A stretch of DNA of 45,914 nucleotides from an uncultured Eubacteriales bacterium (GTDB lineage Bacteria; Bacillota; Clostridia; Christensenellales; Aristaeellaceae), in assembly GCA_902800625.1 (NCBI GenBank), contig CADCFG010000034.1:1-45914 (forward strand), read 5' to 3'. The position numbers and the translations under genes are program-made. A model generated the notes under the pieces. That model searched no databases. It was not told where the DNA came from and worked only from the letters and a program-made list of their open reading frames with translations. Of this stretch, positions 34,913-43,243 are shown in pieces; position 1 is the stretch's first letter, and each line of letters begins with the position of its first letter.

Positions 34913-36265
34913 TTATTCCTGCACCACCACGGTCGTGCCCTGGGGGCAGTTGTCGAAGATCCACTTGACCTCCTCCACCTTCATGCGGATGCAGCCGTGG
35001 GAGGCGCGATAGCCGAGGCCGCCGTTGCTGGGCTTGCCGCCGGGCTTGCTCATGGTATTGGAGTGGAACAGTATGCCGCCCACGATCTGGTAGGCCCACT
35101 TGGCATAGCAGTTGAATTCCTTGAAGTAGTACCACTCGTCGCAGGCCTTGCCGCCGGCCTGGTAGGTGCCCAGGGGGGTGGGGGTGTTCTTCTTGCCGGT
35201 GGCGCAGATGAAGGTGTAGATGGGGCCTTCGTACTTTTCGCCCGTCCACTGGGCCACGTAGACCCGCTGGTCGGACACGTCCACCGTCAGCTTGTAGGGA
35301 AACACGTATTCCTCACCGGCCAGGGCCTTGGCGGAGAAGAGCATCGACTGGGTGGCGGCGTCGGCCACGCCGGTCTCCTCCAGGCCGTTCTTGCGCTGGA
35401 AGTATTTGAGCGCGCGCACGGACAGCGCACCGAACACGCCGTCGTTGGCGTAGAGGTATTTCAACTGGTGCAGGCGGGTCTGCACGCGCAGGGCCTCTTC
35501 GCCGGTGCTGCCCTCCTGGACATTTTCGCGGAAGATCACAAAGCTCTTGGCGCCGTCCACGTACTCCATGATGGCGTCCGTGATGGTCTCGTCGTACTCA
35601 TAGGCGTTGCTGGGCGTGTTCAGGGGCATGTCCACCACCACGGGCATGTCGTTGAACGCGCCGTTGGGGTCGGGCGTGGCGGTGGGCTCGGGCGTGGGCG
35701 TCACGCCGAAGCTGGGGTTATCCCGCTTCATGTAAGCCTTGAAGGTGCGGATGGCATCGTCGGTGCCGGAGCCCTTCATGCCGTCCACGGGGCCGCCGTA
35801 GAAGCCCCACTGGCCCAGCATGGTCTGCACGCGGGTCAGCACGCCGCCGATGGTGCTGCTGTCCTCCACCATGGCCACCAGCGTGGAGATATCGGAAAAC
35901 AGCTTTTCCTGGGTGGCGGCGTCGGCGATGCCGGTGTCCGGCAGGCCGTTGTTCTTCTGGAAACTCATGACGGCCTTCTGGGTGTTCTCGCCGAAGTAGC
36001 CGTCGGCCGCGTCGGTCAGGTAGCCCAGCTCGATCAGCCGGTTCTGCATGAACACGATGTAGGCGGTGCTGTCCGCGCCGTCCCGGTCGCCCAGCTTCAG
36101 CGTGGGATACTGGTTCGCAGCTCCGGTCGAGCCGCTGCCGTTGCCGTCCATGATGGGCGCGTCGCCGCCGAAGAGGGCTTCCTGCCCGGTGATGGCCAGG
36201 GCCGCGGGGGCCAGGGAAATCGCCAGCAGGGCAGCCAGGATCAAAAGACACATTGCGCGTCGCAT
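34913..36265 (-). CDS. L,D-transpeptidase (YkuD) with peptidoglycan-binding domains
   Basis: A 450-residue exported protein. A signal peptide ends near ALA-IT (24). Two or three peptidoglycan_binding_1 domains follow: about 56-125 (LGYLTDAADGYFGENTQKAV), about 135-185 (WGFYGGPVDGMKGSGTDDAI) and about 255-315 (LKYLYANDGVFGALSVRALK), with a Pro/Thr linker (TPTPEPTATPDP) between. The YkuD domain occupies about 320-450, with H423 and C425 in SHGCIRM. It forms 3-3 cross-links or attaches proteins to peptidoglycan on the outside of the membrane. It is a single gene with a terminator behind it. All catalytic residues are present. Confidence 0.93.
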   Translation of the reverse strand: MRRAMCLLILAALLAISLAPAALAITGQEALFGGDAPIMDGNGSGSTGAANQYPTLKLGDRDGADSTAYIVFMQNRLIELGYLTDAADGYFGENTQKAVMSFQKNNGLPDTGIADAATQEKLFSDISTLVAMVEDSSTIGGVLTRVQTMLGQWGFYGGPVDGMKGSGTDDAIRTFKAYMKRDNPSFGVTPTPEPTATPDPNGAFNDMPVVVDMPLNTPSNAYEYDETITDAIMEYVDGAKSFVIFRENVQEGSTGEEALRVQTRLHQLKYLYANDGVFGALSVRALKYFQRKNGLEETGVADAATQSMLFSAKALAGEEYVFPYKLTVDVSDQRVYVAQWTGEKYEGPIYTFICATGKKNTPTPLGTYQAGGKACDEWYYFKEFNCYAKWAYQIVGGILFHSNTMSKPGGKPSNGGLGYRASHGCIRMKVEEVKWIFDNCPQGTTVVVQE

Positions 36266-36387
36266 GGTATGTATTCGCTCCTTGAAGGCGGACAGTTCCG
36301 CCAGTATGGTTATTCTATGAGAATGCTACCATTATATCCCCAACACGCGCCAATAACAAGGCGAATGTTTTAAATCTTTGTTGACTG

Positions 36388-36525
36388 TCACGGCGCGTCC
36401 GTGGCCAGGGGCGTGGGGGTCGGGGCCTCGATGACCACGCTGCCCGCCTCCACCACCGCGAACCGGCAGGCGGACAGGGCGAGGGCGAGGGCCAGCGCCA
36501 GCAGGATGCAAATCAGCTTTTTCAT
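36388..36525 (-). CDS. 45-residue lipoprotein of unknown function
   Basis: A short open frame reading MKKLICILLALALALALSAC followed by a 25-residue tail rich in Val, Glu and Thr-Pro (ending LATDAP). The sequence LSAC is a textbook lipobox, so a mature lipoprotein of about 26 residues would be anchored by C20. The site before its ATG (GAAAGG, 2-3 bases away) is weak. It lies between the L,D-transpeptidase gene and the isomerase, both on the same strand, behind a terminator. It could be a remnant of a longer lipoprotein, since little more than an anchor and a linker is left. Confidence 0.5.
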   Translation of the reverse strand: MKKLICILLALALALALSACRFAVVEAGSVVIEAPTPTPLATDAP

Positions 36526-36542
36526 AGCCTTTCACAAACAGA

Positions 36543-36574
36543 GCCGCCGCGAAGGCTTGCACCTTCGCGGCGGC
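36543..36574 (-). terminator. Terminator after the isomerase gene
   Basis: A perfect 13-bp stem (36543-36555 with 36562-36574), loop of six, followed on the minus strand by TCTGTTTGTG. Confidence 0.75.
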
Positions 36575-36588
36575 GGTTTCAAGTGGGA

Positions 36589-38056
36589 TTAAGCGAAGGG
36601 GTTCTCGCTCTTGTAGTAGCAGCCCTTGGGCTGGTTGAAGCTGATCTTCTCGATGCCCAGATACTTCAGCACCTCGTAGATCGCCTTGCCGGCATGGCCG
36701 AAGGCCACGGCGCCGTGATGGGGATAGCCGTCCTCGATCAGCACATGGCGATAGAAGCGGTTCATCTCGGGGATCGCGAACACGCCGATGCCGCCGAAGG
36801 ACTGGGTGGCCACGGGCAGGACCTCGCCCTCGGCGATGTAGGCTGCCCTGGAGGCGATAGAAGGTGATGTCGCCGGGAACGATATCGCCTTCGAGGGTGC
36901 CGCGGGTGATGTCGGGCTCTCCGCCGCCCTCAAGGCCGCGGTTCATGATCAGCTGGTACTTCATGGTGCCGCAGGACAGCCTGCACATGGGAGTGTTGCC
37001 GCAGTGGAAGCCCATGAAGGTCTCGTTGTGGCGATAGTTGAACTTGCCCTCGATGCTCTCCTTGTACATATCGGCGGGCACGCTGTTGTTGATGTCAAGC
37101 AGGGTGACGGCTTCGCCGGTCACGCAGGTGCCGATGTACTCGGACAGGGCGCCGTAGATGTCCACCTCGCAGGCGGTGCAGATGCCCATGCCGGTCAGGC
37201 GGCTGTTCACATAGCAGGGCACGAAGCCGAACTCGGTTTGGAAGGCCGGCCAGCACTTGTTGGCCATGACCACATACTTCGCGGTGCCCTTGTTGGCCTC
37301 GATCCAATCCAGCAGGGTCAGCTCATACTGGGCCAGCTTCGGCAGGATGCCGGGATACTTGTTGCCCTCGCCCAGCTCGTCCTCCATCTCCTTGATCTTG
37401 GAGGGGATGCGGGGATCGTTGGCGTGCTCCTTGAAGGCCTTGAGTAGGTCCAGCTCGGAGTTCTCCTGCACGTTCACGCCCAGCTTGAAGATGGGGGCGA
37501 TGGGGGCGTTGCAGGCCAGGAAGTCGAAGGGACGGGGACCGAAGGTGATGATCTTCAGGTCCTGCAGGCCCAGCAGGGTGCGGGCGATGGGCAGGAAGTC
37601 GATGATCTCGTTGGCGCAGTACTCGGCGTCGCCCACGGGATACTCGGGGATATAGGCCTTGATGCCGGACAGCTTCAGGTTGTAGGAAGCGTTCAGCATG
37701 CCGCAATAGGCGTCGCCGCGGTCGCTGGACAGCACGCCCACATTCTCCTCGGCAGCCGCAATGTACATCACGGGGCCGCCGAACAGCTTGGCGATCTGGG
37801 TCTCGGGGCCCTCGGGGCCGAAGTTGCCCAGGAACACCACCAGCGCGTTGATGCCGGAAGCCTTGATCTCCTCATAGGCCTCGGCCACGTTGGCGTCGAT
37901 GCCGCCTTCGATGATGGTCTGGATCTCGGTGATCTCGAAATTCTTGGCCTTCAGCTTTTCGACGATGGCCTTGCGGCGCTTTTCAGAGAGGGTGATCGGG
38001 AAGCAGTCGCGGCTGACCGCGATGATGCCCATCTTGACCTGCGGGATGTTGTTCAT
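36589..38056 (-). pseudogene. L-fucose/L-arabinose isomerase family protein, frameshifted
   Basis: The gene reads as a cytoplasmic isomerase of the L-fucose isomerase-like family (COG2407 type), which interconverts an aldose and a ketose. It starts MNNIPQVKMGIIAVSRDCFP with GGAGGAG before the ATG. The frame is open for about 400 residues to VPGDITFYRLQ, then shifts near 36846-36848 (a CCC run). The C-terminal 90 residues (AAYIAEGEVLPVATQSFGGI to KSENPFA, stop at 36589) continue in another frame. Removing one G from the coding strand rejoins them as RLQAAYIAEG, but relatives appear to have a few more residues there, so a small deletion is also possible. Sequencing error cannot be excluded. It has its own promoter and is divergent from an aldolase gene. 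Confidence 0.8.
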
Positions 38057-38118
38057 AGGTATCTCCTCCTTGTTTATTTGTTAGTCACATATAACTTCTA
38101 CGTAACCTTTACGATATA

Positions 38119-38147
38119 ATTTTAGCAAGAATTTTCATGTACGTCAA
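38119..38147 (-). promoter_or_regulatory. Sigma-A promoter for the isomerase gene
   Basis: On the minus strand TTGACG (38147-38142), a 17-base spacer and TAAAAT (38124-38119). Confidence 0.7.
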
Positions 38148-38204
38148 TACCTGTGCAGTGCAAAATAACGCATGAATTGCGATTTGTGTAATCATTGTGC
38201 GTAT

Positions 38205-38223
38205 TTGTTTCATAATGAAACAA
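38205..38223. promoter_or_regulatory. Palindromic operator candidate in the isomerase/aldolase divergent region
   Basis: TTGTTTCAT-A-ATGAAACAA, a perfect 9-bp inverted repeat with one central base. It lies between the two divergent genes, upstream of the isomerase promoter and of a TATAAA (38269-38274) ahead of the aldolase. The regulator is not in the window. Confidence 0.6.
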
Positions 38224-38314
38224 TCGGGCGATTTTACACAGCCGTGCGGGAAGCGGCCTGAAAAGCCGTATAAAATAATAGCAGTCATTGATATTGCTGC
38301 GGGAGGCATGCTGT

Positions 38315-39160
38315 ATGTTGGTCAATATGAGGACAATGCTTGAGAATGCCCGAAGGGGCGGCTGGGGCGTGGGCTTCTTCAACGCCGTGAACGTGGAAAT
38401 GGCCCGCTCAGTGATCGAGACGGCGGAGGAGTTGAACGCGCCGGTGATCGTGGGCACGGCGGAAATCCTGCTGCCGTATATGCCCCTGGAGCGGGTGGCG
38501 GAGTACCTGATCCCCATGGCGAAGAAGGCGAAGGTGCCCGTGGCGGTGCACTACGATCACGGCCTGACCTTTGAAAAGTGCATGGAGGCGCTGCATCTGG
38601 GCTTCACGTCCATCATGTACGACTGCTCCACCGCGCCCTATGAGGAGAACCTTGAAAACGTGGCGGAGATGGTGAAGATCTGCCATGCCATGGGCGCCAC
38701 GGTGGAGGGCGAGCTGGGCCACGTGGGCGACAACGAGGGAGCGGGCAGGCTGGCCAATCCCTCCGATTACTACACCGACCCGGGCGTGGCCGCGGACTTT
38801 GTGACGCGCACCGGCGTGGACTGCCTGGCGGTGGCCGTCGGCAACGCCCACGGGGACTACAAGTTCCCGCCCAAGCTGGACTTTGAGCGCATTTCAACAA
38901 TCTCCGGGGCCACGGGCGTGCCCCTGGTGCTCCACGGCGGCAGCGGCCTGGCCGACGACGACTTCCGCGAGGCTGTGAAGCGGGGTATCTCCAAGATCAA
39001 TATATTCACCGACCTGGACAAGGCCGGGCGGGCCGGCGCGGAGAAGGGCCTGGCCGAGGGCGCCAGGACCCTCATGCAGCTGATGCCGTATGAGGTCGAG
39101 GCCATGAAGGCCGTGGTGAAGAACAAGATCGAGCTGTTCGGCTCGGTGGGGAAGGCATAA
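38315..39160 (+). CDS. Class II (zinc) ketose-bisphosphate aldolase
   Basis: A 281-residue class II aldolase of the FbaA/GatY/KbaY family. Zinc and catalytic residues are visible: D81-H82 in VHYDHG, E133 in GELGHVG, H179 in GNAHG, and H207 in LHGGSG. It cleaves a ketose phosphate or bisphosphate into dihydroxyacetone phosphate and an aldehyde. Its place opposite an L-fucose/arabinose isomerase gene suggests a role in sugar breakdown, perhaps of tagatose- or fructose-type phosphates, but the substrate is not fixed by the sequence. The start at 38315 has GGGAGG 8 bases upstream. A terminator follows. Confidence 0.88.
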   Translation: MLVNMRTMLENARRGGWGVGFFNAVNVEMARSVIETAEELNAPVIVGTAEILLPYMPLERVAEYLIPMAKKAKVPVAVHYDHGLTFEKCMEALHLGFTSIMYDCSTAPYEENLENVAEMVKICHAMGATVEGELGHVGDNEGAGRLANPSDYYTDPGVAADFVTRTGVDCLAVAVGNAHGDYKFPPKLDFERISTISGATGVPLVLHGGSGLADDDFREAVKRGISKINIFTDLDKAGRAGAEKGLAEGARTLMQLMPYEVEAMKAVVKNKIELFGSVGKA

Positions 39161-39180
39161 GCAGGGTGGAATTATCCCGA

Positions 39181-39215
39181 GGGCGGCGCTTTGCGCCGCC
39201 CATTTGTATTTTTTC
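39181..39215 (+). terminator. Terminator after the aldolase gene
   Basis: GGGCGGCGC (39181-39189) pairs with GCGCCGCCC (39193-39201) around TTT, followed by ATTTGTATTTTTT. Confidence 0.75.
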
Positions 39216-39232
39216 ACGAACTGTGTTATAAT
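39204..39232 (+). promoter_or_regulatory. Promoter for the polA operon
   Basis: TTGTAT (39204-39209), a 17-base spacer and a perfect TATAAT (39227-39232). It overlaps the T-rich tail of the preceding terminator. Confidence 0.65.
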
Positions 39233-39298
39233 ACAATAGTAGAGTTTTAACCTGCCGGAACAGTGGCTTCGGCGGGAGAGGGTGAGGGAAGCAGACCC

Positions 39299-41875
39299 AT
39301 GGCCGAGAAGATCGTCATACTGGATGGCTATAGCCTGATGTACCGGGCATTTCACGCGCTGCAAACGCCGATGACCGCCCCGGACGGCACGCCCACCAAC
39401 GCGGTGCACGGCTTTGTGATGATGATGCTGAAGGTGATCGAGGAAGAGCGGCCGGACAGCCTGGCCGTGGCCTTCGACCTCCATGCGCCCACCTTCCGCC
39501 ATAAGATGTACGACGGCTACAAGGCCACCCGCAAGCCCATGCCCGACGAGCTGCGGGCACAGGATCCGGTGATCCGCGAGATGATCGGCCTGATGGGCGT
39601 GCCGATCCTTGAAAAGGAGGGTTACGAGGCCGACGACATCCTGGGCACCGTGGGCGCCTACTGCGAAGGGCGGGACGCCCAGGCCCTGCTGGTCACCGGC
39701 GACAGGGATTCCTTCCAGCTCTCCGGCCCCCACACCACGATCCTCTATACGAAGAAGGGCATCACCGAAACCGTGCGCGTGACGCCGGAATACATCCGCG
39801 AGACCTACGGACTCGAACCGGAGCAGCTGATCGACGTGAAGAGCCTGATGGGCGACGCCTCCGACAACATCCCCGGCGTGCCCGGCGTGGGCGAGAAGAC
39901 CGCCCTCAAGCTGGTGCAGCAGTACGGCAGCCTCAGTGAGGTGCTGGACCGCGCCGACGCCGAGCAGAAGGGCAAGCTGCGCGAGCGGCTGATGGAGGGC
40001 CGCGCCCTGGCCGAGATGAGCTACGCACTGGCGAAGATCGACCGCGCCGCGCCTATCGATGTGAACCCCGACGCCTGGCGGCTGGGCAACATCGCCGCGG
40101 CACTGCCGCGGCTTCACGAGCTGCGCATGAACTCCGCGGCCCGGAGGCTGACCGAGGTGGCCAAAGAGGTCATGCCCCATGTGGAGATTGCCGCGCCGGC
40201 CCGTCCCAAGGCGGACCTTCCGAAGATCGAGCGCTTCTCGGAACGCGCCGCGCTGGCCGCGCGTATCAATGAGTTGTCCGGCACTGCGAAGTGGGTCAGC
40301 CTGCACATCGGCGCGGACTTCACTGTGGCCACCGACACAGCCCGGCTGTCCATGTCTATGGGCGGCGACCTGCTGTCCCCGGGCCTGACGGACGAGGAGG
40401 CGCTGGAGGCGGCCATGCCGCTGATCGAGGCGAATTGCCCCGTGGCGCTGTGCGATCTGAAGTCCCTGGCCATCGACATCCGCCGGGTGAAGGGCGAGAT
40501 CACCGACGTGATGCTGGCGGCCTACGCGCTGAACCCGCAGCGGCCCGGCTTTGACGCCGAATCCCTGTGCCAGCAGGAGGGCATCGAGGGCTATGCCGAG
40601 CATCCCGCCATGGCCATCCACGACCTGGCGCTGGCCCAGAAGAAGCAGCTGGCCGAAAACGGCCTGAATGACATCTACGAAAAGATCGAATTGCCCCTGG
40701 CCTATGTGCTCAGGGATATGGAAAAAGAGGGCTTCCTGGTGGACGCGGACGCGCTGCGCGCGCTGGGCGTGGACTTCAAGGCCCAGATCGCCCGGCTGGT
40801 CGACGAGATTGCCGATATGGCTGGCGGGGAGCGCATCAACCTGAACTCCCCCAAGCAGCTGGGCGAGCTGCTGTTCACCAAGCTGGGCATCCCCTCGCCC
40901 AAGAAGAAGCAGTCCACCAACGCCGAGGTGCTGGAGCAGCTGGCGGGGGAATACCCCATATGCGGCAAGGTGCTGGAGTACCGCAAGTACCAGAAGCTGG
41001 AGAGCACTTACATCGACGCGCTGATCCCCATGCGGGACGCAAACGGCCGCATCCACACCCGCTTTGACCCGGTGGGCACGGCCACGGGCCGCATCTCCTC
41101 CGCCGAGCCGAACCTGCAGAACATCCCCGTGCGCACGGAGCTGGGCAAGGCCATCCGCGGCGCGTTCGTGGCGCGGCCGGGCTGGCTGCTGGTGGACGCG
41201 GACTACAGCCAGATCGAGCTGCGGGTGCTGGCCCACATGTCCGGCGACCCCACCATGATCCATGCCTTCCGGGAGGACCAGGACATCCACGCCAGAACGG
41301 CCGCGGAGGTGTACGGCGTGCCGCTGGAGATGGTCACCAGCCAGATGCGCTCGGCGTCCAAGGCCGTGAACTTCGGCATCGTCTACGGCATCTCCGAGTT
41401 CACGCTGGCGAAGAACATCGGCGTCAGCCGGTACGAGGCCAGGGAATTCATCGATCGCTACTTTGACCGCTATCCCGGCGTGAAGGCATACATGGACGGC
41501 GCCGTGAAGAAGGGCCACGAGCAGGGCTACGTCACCACCCTGATGGGGCGGCGGCGCTACCTGCCGGAGCTGATGAGCAGCAACTACGCGGTGCGCTCCT
41601 TCGGCGAGCGCTGCGCGATGAACAGCCCCATCCAGGGCACCGCCGCGGACATCATCAAGCTGTCGATGATCGCCGTGGACAAGGCGCTGAAGGAGGGCGG
41701 CTTCGAGGCGAAGCTGATTTTACAGGTGCATGACGAACTGATCGTGGAGGCCCCGGAGCGCGAAGCCGAGGCCGTGCGCGACCTGCTGCGCCGCTGCATG
41801 GAGGGCATCGTGAGCCTGGACGTGCCGCTGCGCACCGACATTTCCATTGGAGGGGATTGGCGTGCTTGCAAATAA
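39299..41875 (+). CDS. polA: DNA polymerase I
   Basis: An 858-residue Pol I. Residues 1-290 are the 5'-3' exonuclease (KIVILDGYSLMYRAFHAL, then EGYEADDILGT and GDASDNIPGVPGVGEKTA). Residues about 310-470 correspond to the 3'-5' exonuclease fold, but the metal-binding DxE motif is not visible (HIGADFTVATDTARL), so proofreading is probably absent, as in Bacillus and Taq enzymes. The polymerase domain has motif A DADYSQIELRVLAH (D633, D635), motif B RSASKAVNFGIVYG and motif C QVHDELIVE (H811, D812). It fills gaps in repair and removes RNA primers. It is first in an operon with coaE, which overlaps its end by 14 bases. Confidence 0.96.
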   Translation: MAEKIVILDGYSLMYRAFHALQTPMTAPDGTPTNAVHGFVMMMLKVIEEERPDSLAVAFDLHAPTFRHKMYDGYKATRKPMPDELRAQDPVIREMIGLMGVPILEKEGYEADDILGTVGAYCEGRDAQALLVTGDRDSFQLSGPHTTILYTKKGITETVRVTPEYIRETYGLEPEQLIDVKSLMGDASDNIPGVPGVGEKTALKLVQQYGSLSEVLDRADAEQKGKLRERLMEGRALAEMSYALAKIDRAAPIDVNPDAWRLGNIAAALPRLHELRMNSAARRLTEVAKEVMPHVEIAAPARPKADLPKIERFSERAALAARINELSGTAKWVSLHIGADFTVATDTARLSMSMGGDLLSPGLTDEEALEAAMPLIEANCPVALCDLKSLAIDIRRVKGEITDVMLAAYALNPQRPGFDAESLCQQEGIEGYAEHPAMAIHDLALAQKKQLAENGLNDIYEKIELPLAYVLRDMEKEGFLVDADALRALGVDFKAQIARLVDEIADMAGGERINLNSPKQLGELLFTKLGIPSPKKKQSTNAEVLEQLAGEYPICGKVLEYRKYQKLESTYIDALIPMRDANGRIHTRFDPVGTATGRISSAEPNLQNIPVRTELGKAIRGAFVARPGWLLVDADYSQIELRVLAHMSGDPTMIHAFREDQDIHARTAAEVYGVPLEMVTSQMRSASKAVNFGIVYGISEFTLAKNIGVSRYEAREFIDRYFDRYPGVKAYMDGAVKKGHEQGYVTTLMGRRRYLPELMSSNYAVRSFGERCAMNSPIQGTAADIIKLSMIAVDKALKEGGFEAKLILQVHDELIVEAPEREAEAVRDLLRRCMEGIVSLDVPLRTDISIGGDWRACK

Positions 41876-42479
41876 GCCCTATGTGATCGGGCTGACGGGC
41901 GGCATCGGCTGCGGAAAGTCCGAGGCAGCGGCCTATCTGAAGACCCTGGGAGCGGCCCATGTGGACGCGGACGAGATTTCCCGCTCGCTGACCGCCGAGG
42001 GCGGCGAAGCCCTGCCGGAGATCCGCCGGGTGTTCGGCGAGGCGGCCTTCAACGAGGACGGCAGCCTGGACCGGACGAGCCTGGGCAAGCTGGTGTTCGG
42101 CAACGAGCCGGCCCGCCGGGCGCTGGAGGGCATCATCCACCCGCTGGTGCAGCGCACGATGCTCATGCGCATGGACGCCGCCGCCCAGGAGGGCGCGAAG
42201 GTGGTGATCCTGGACGTGCCGCTGCTGTTTGAGACGGGCATGGACGCCCTGTGCGACGAGACCTGGACGCTGTACCTGGATCACGACAGGCAGGTGGACC
42301 GGGTGATGATGCGCGACGGGCTGACCAGGGAGCAGGCCGAGGCCCGCGTGGCCAGCCAGATGCCCGCCGAGGAGCGCAATAAGCGCGCCACCCACGCCGT
42401 GAACACCGACCAGCCCATCGAGAAGACCCGCGCGGTGCTGGAGGGACTGTACCGGACGGCGCTGAAAAAGGCGGAGTGA
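41862..42479 (+). CDS. coaE: Dephospho-CoA kinase
   Basis: A 205-residue kinase catalysing the last step of coenzyme A synthesis, phosphorylation of dephospho-CoA at the 3' hydroxyl. The P-loop is GGIGCGKS (13-20) after VIGLT; other family marks are HVDADEISR, the VVILDVPLLFETG strand and the MPAEERNKRATHAVNT lid/C-terminal region. The start is GTG 41862, with GGAGGGG (41849-41855) 6 bases upstream; an in-frame TTG at 41847 would overlap that site. It overlaps polA by 14 bases. The polA-coaE-lytic transglycosylase order is common in Clostridia. Confidence 0.95.
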   Translation: MLANKPYVIGLTGGIGCGKSEAAAYLKTLGAAHVDADEISRSLTAEGGEALPEIRRVFGEAAFNEDGSLDRTSLGKLVFGNEPARRALEGIIHPLVQRTMLMRMDAAAQEGAKVVILDVPLLFETGMDALCDETWTLYLDHDRQVDRVMMRDGLTREQAEARVASQMPAEERNKRATHAVNTDQPIEKTRAVLEGLYRTALKKAE

Positions 42480-42517
42480 GCGGCGGAGCTTAAACTGAAT
42501 GGCCCGCAAACCCGCAG

Positions 42518-42536
42518 GGGCGGCACTGCGCCGCCC
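42518..42536 (+). repeat. GC-rich hairpin between coaE and the transglycosylase gene
   Basis: GGGCGGC pairs with GCCGCCC around ACTGC inside a GCAGGGGCGGCACTGCGCCG stretch, similar to the hairpin after asnS and the starts of the twin elements near 26.5 kb. No T run follows at once; CCTTTTC comes 12 bases later. Confidence 0.45.
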
Positions 42537-42595
42537 GCCCGCGGCCTTTTCAAAGCTGTGCCGCCGCGACCTGCGACACGAGACATGGAGTTGCT

Positions 42596-43243
42596 ATGAG
42601 TTTCAAAGACAACAAACGGAGTCCCGCCCTGGCCCGCAGGCGCCGCGTTCGCCGGGCACGCCAGTTCCAGCGGGCGCTGGCCGTGGGCATGGCGGCGGTT
42701 ATCGTGGTGGGCCTGATCGGTTTGGGCGTCTGGCTGCTGCTTGCGCCGAAGCCGGAGGCCACCATCGAGGTCTACCCGGTGGAATACGAGGCTCAGATTC
42801 GCCGCCGTGCGGCGGAAAACGGCCTGGACCCGGCCTATCCGGCGGCGGTGATCCTGGCGGAGAGCAGCTATCAGCCCGATGCCGTCTCCGGCGCCAACGC
42901 CCAAGGGTTGATGCAGCTGCTGCCGGACACGGCGGACTGGATCGCCGGGAAGTTCGACGAAACCTATGTCGAGGGCTGCCTGTTCGACGCGGACATAAAC
43001 ATCAAGTACGGCTGCTGGTACCTGGGCTGGCTGGTGAAGCGCTACGGCGGCAACCTGGCCTGCGCCACCGCGGCCTATCACGCCGGGCAGGGCCAGGTGG
43101 ACAAGTGGCTTGGGAACCCGGCGTACAGCGCCGATGGCGTCACGCTGTCCCTGATCCCGTCCGAGGCGACGGACACCTATGTCAAGAGGGTATTGAAATA
43201 CTATGAGAAATACTGTGAACTCTACGCGCCTGAGGCGGCTTAG
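42596..43243 (+). CDS. Lytic transglycosylase (SLT family), membrane anchored
   Basis: A 215-residue protein: a very basic cytoplasmic tail (RRRRVRRAR near 14-22), one transmembrane helix (about 28-50) and an SLT domain. The catalytic glutamate is E89 in AVILAESSY; GLMQLLPDTA and TAAYHAGQGQV complete the lysozyme-like site. It cuts peptidoglycan glycan strands to form anhydro-muropeptides at the outer membrane face. It lies behind coaE as in many Clostridia. GGAG stands before the ATG. Its 3' end overlaps the following binding-protein gene by 41 bases, an unusually long overlap between unrelated functions. Confidence 0.92.
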   Translation: MSFKDNKRSPALARRRRVRRARQFQRALAVGMAAVIVVGLIGLGVWLLLAPKPEATIEVYPVEYEAQIRRRAAENGLDPAYPAAVILAESSYQPDAVSGANAQGLMQLLPDTADWIAGKFDETYVEGCLFDADINIKYGCWYLGWLVKRYGGNLACATAAYHAGQGQVDKWLGNPAYSADGVTLSLIPSEATDTYVKRVLKYYEKYCELYAPEAA

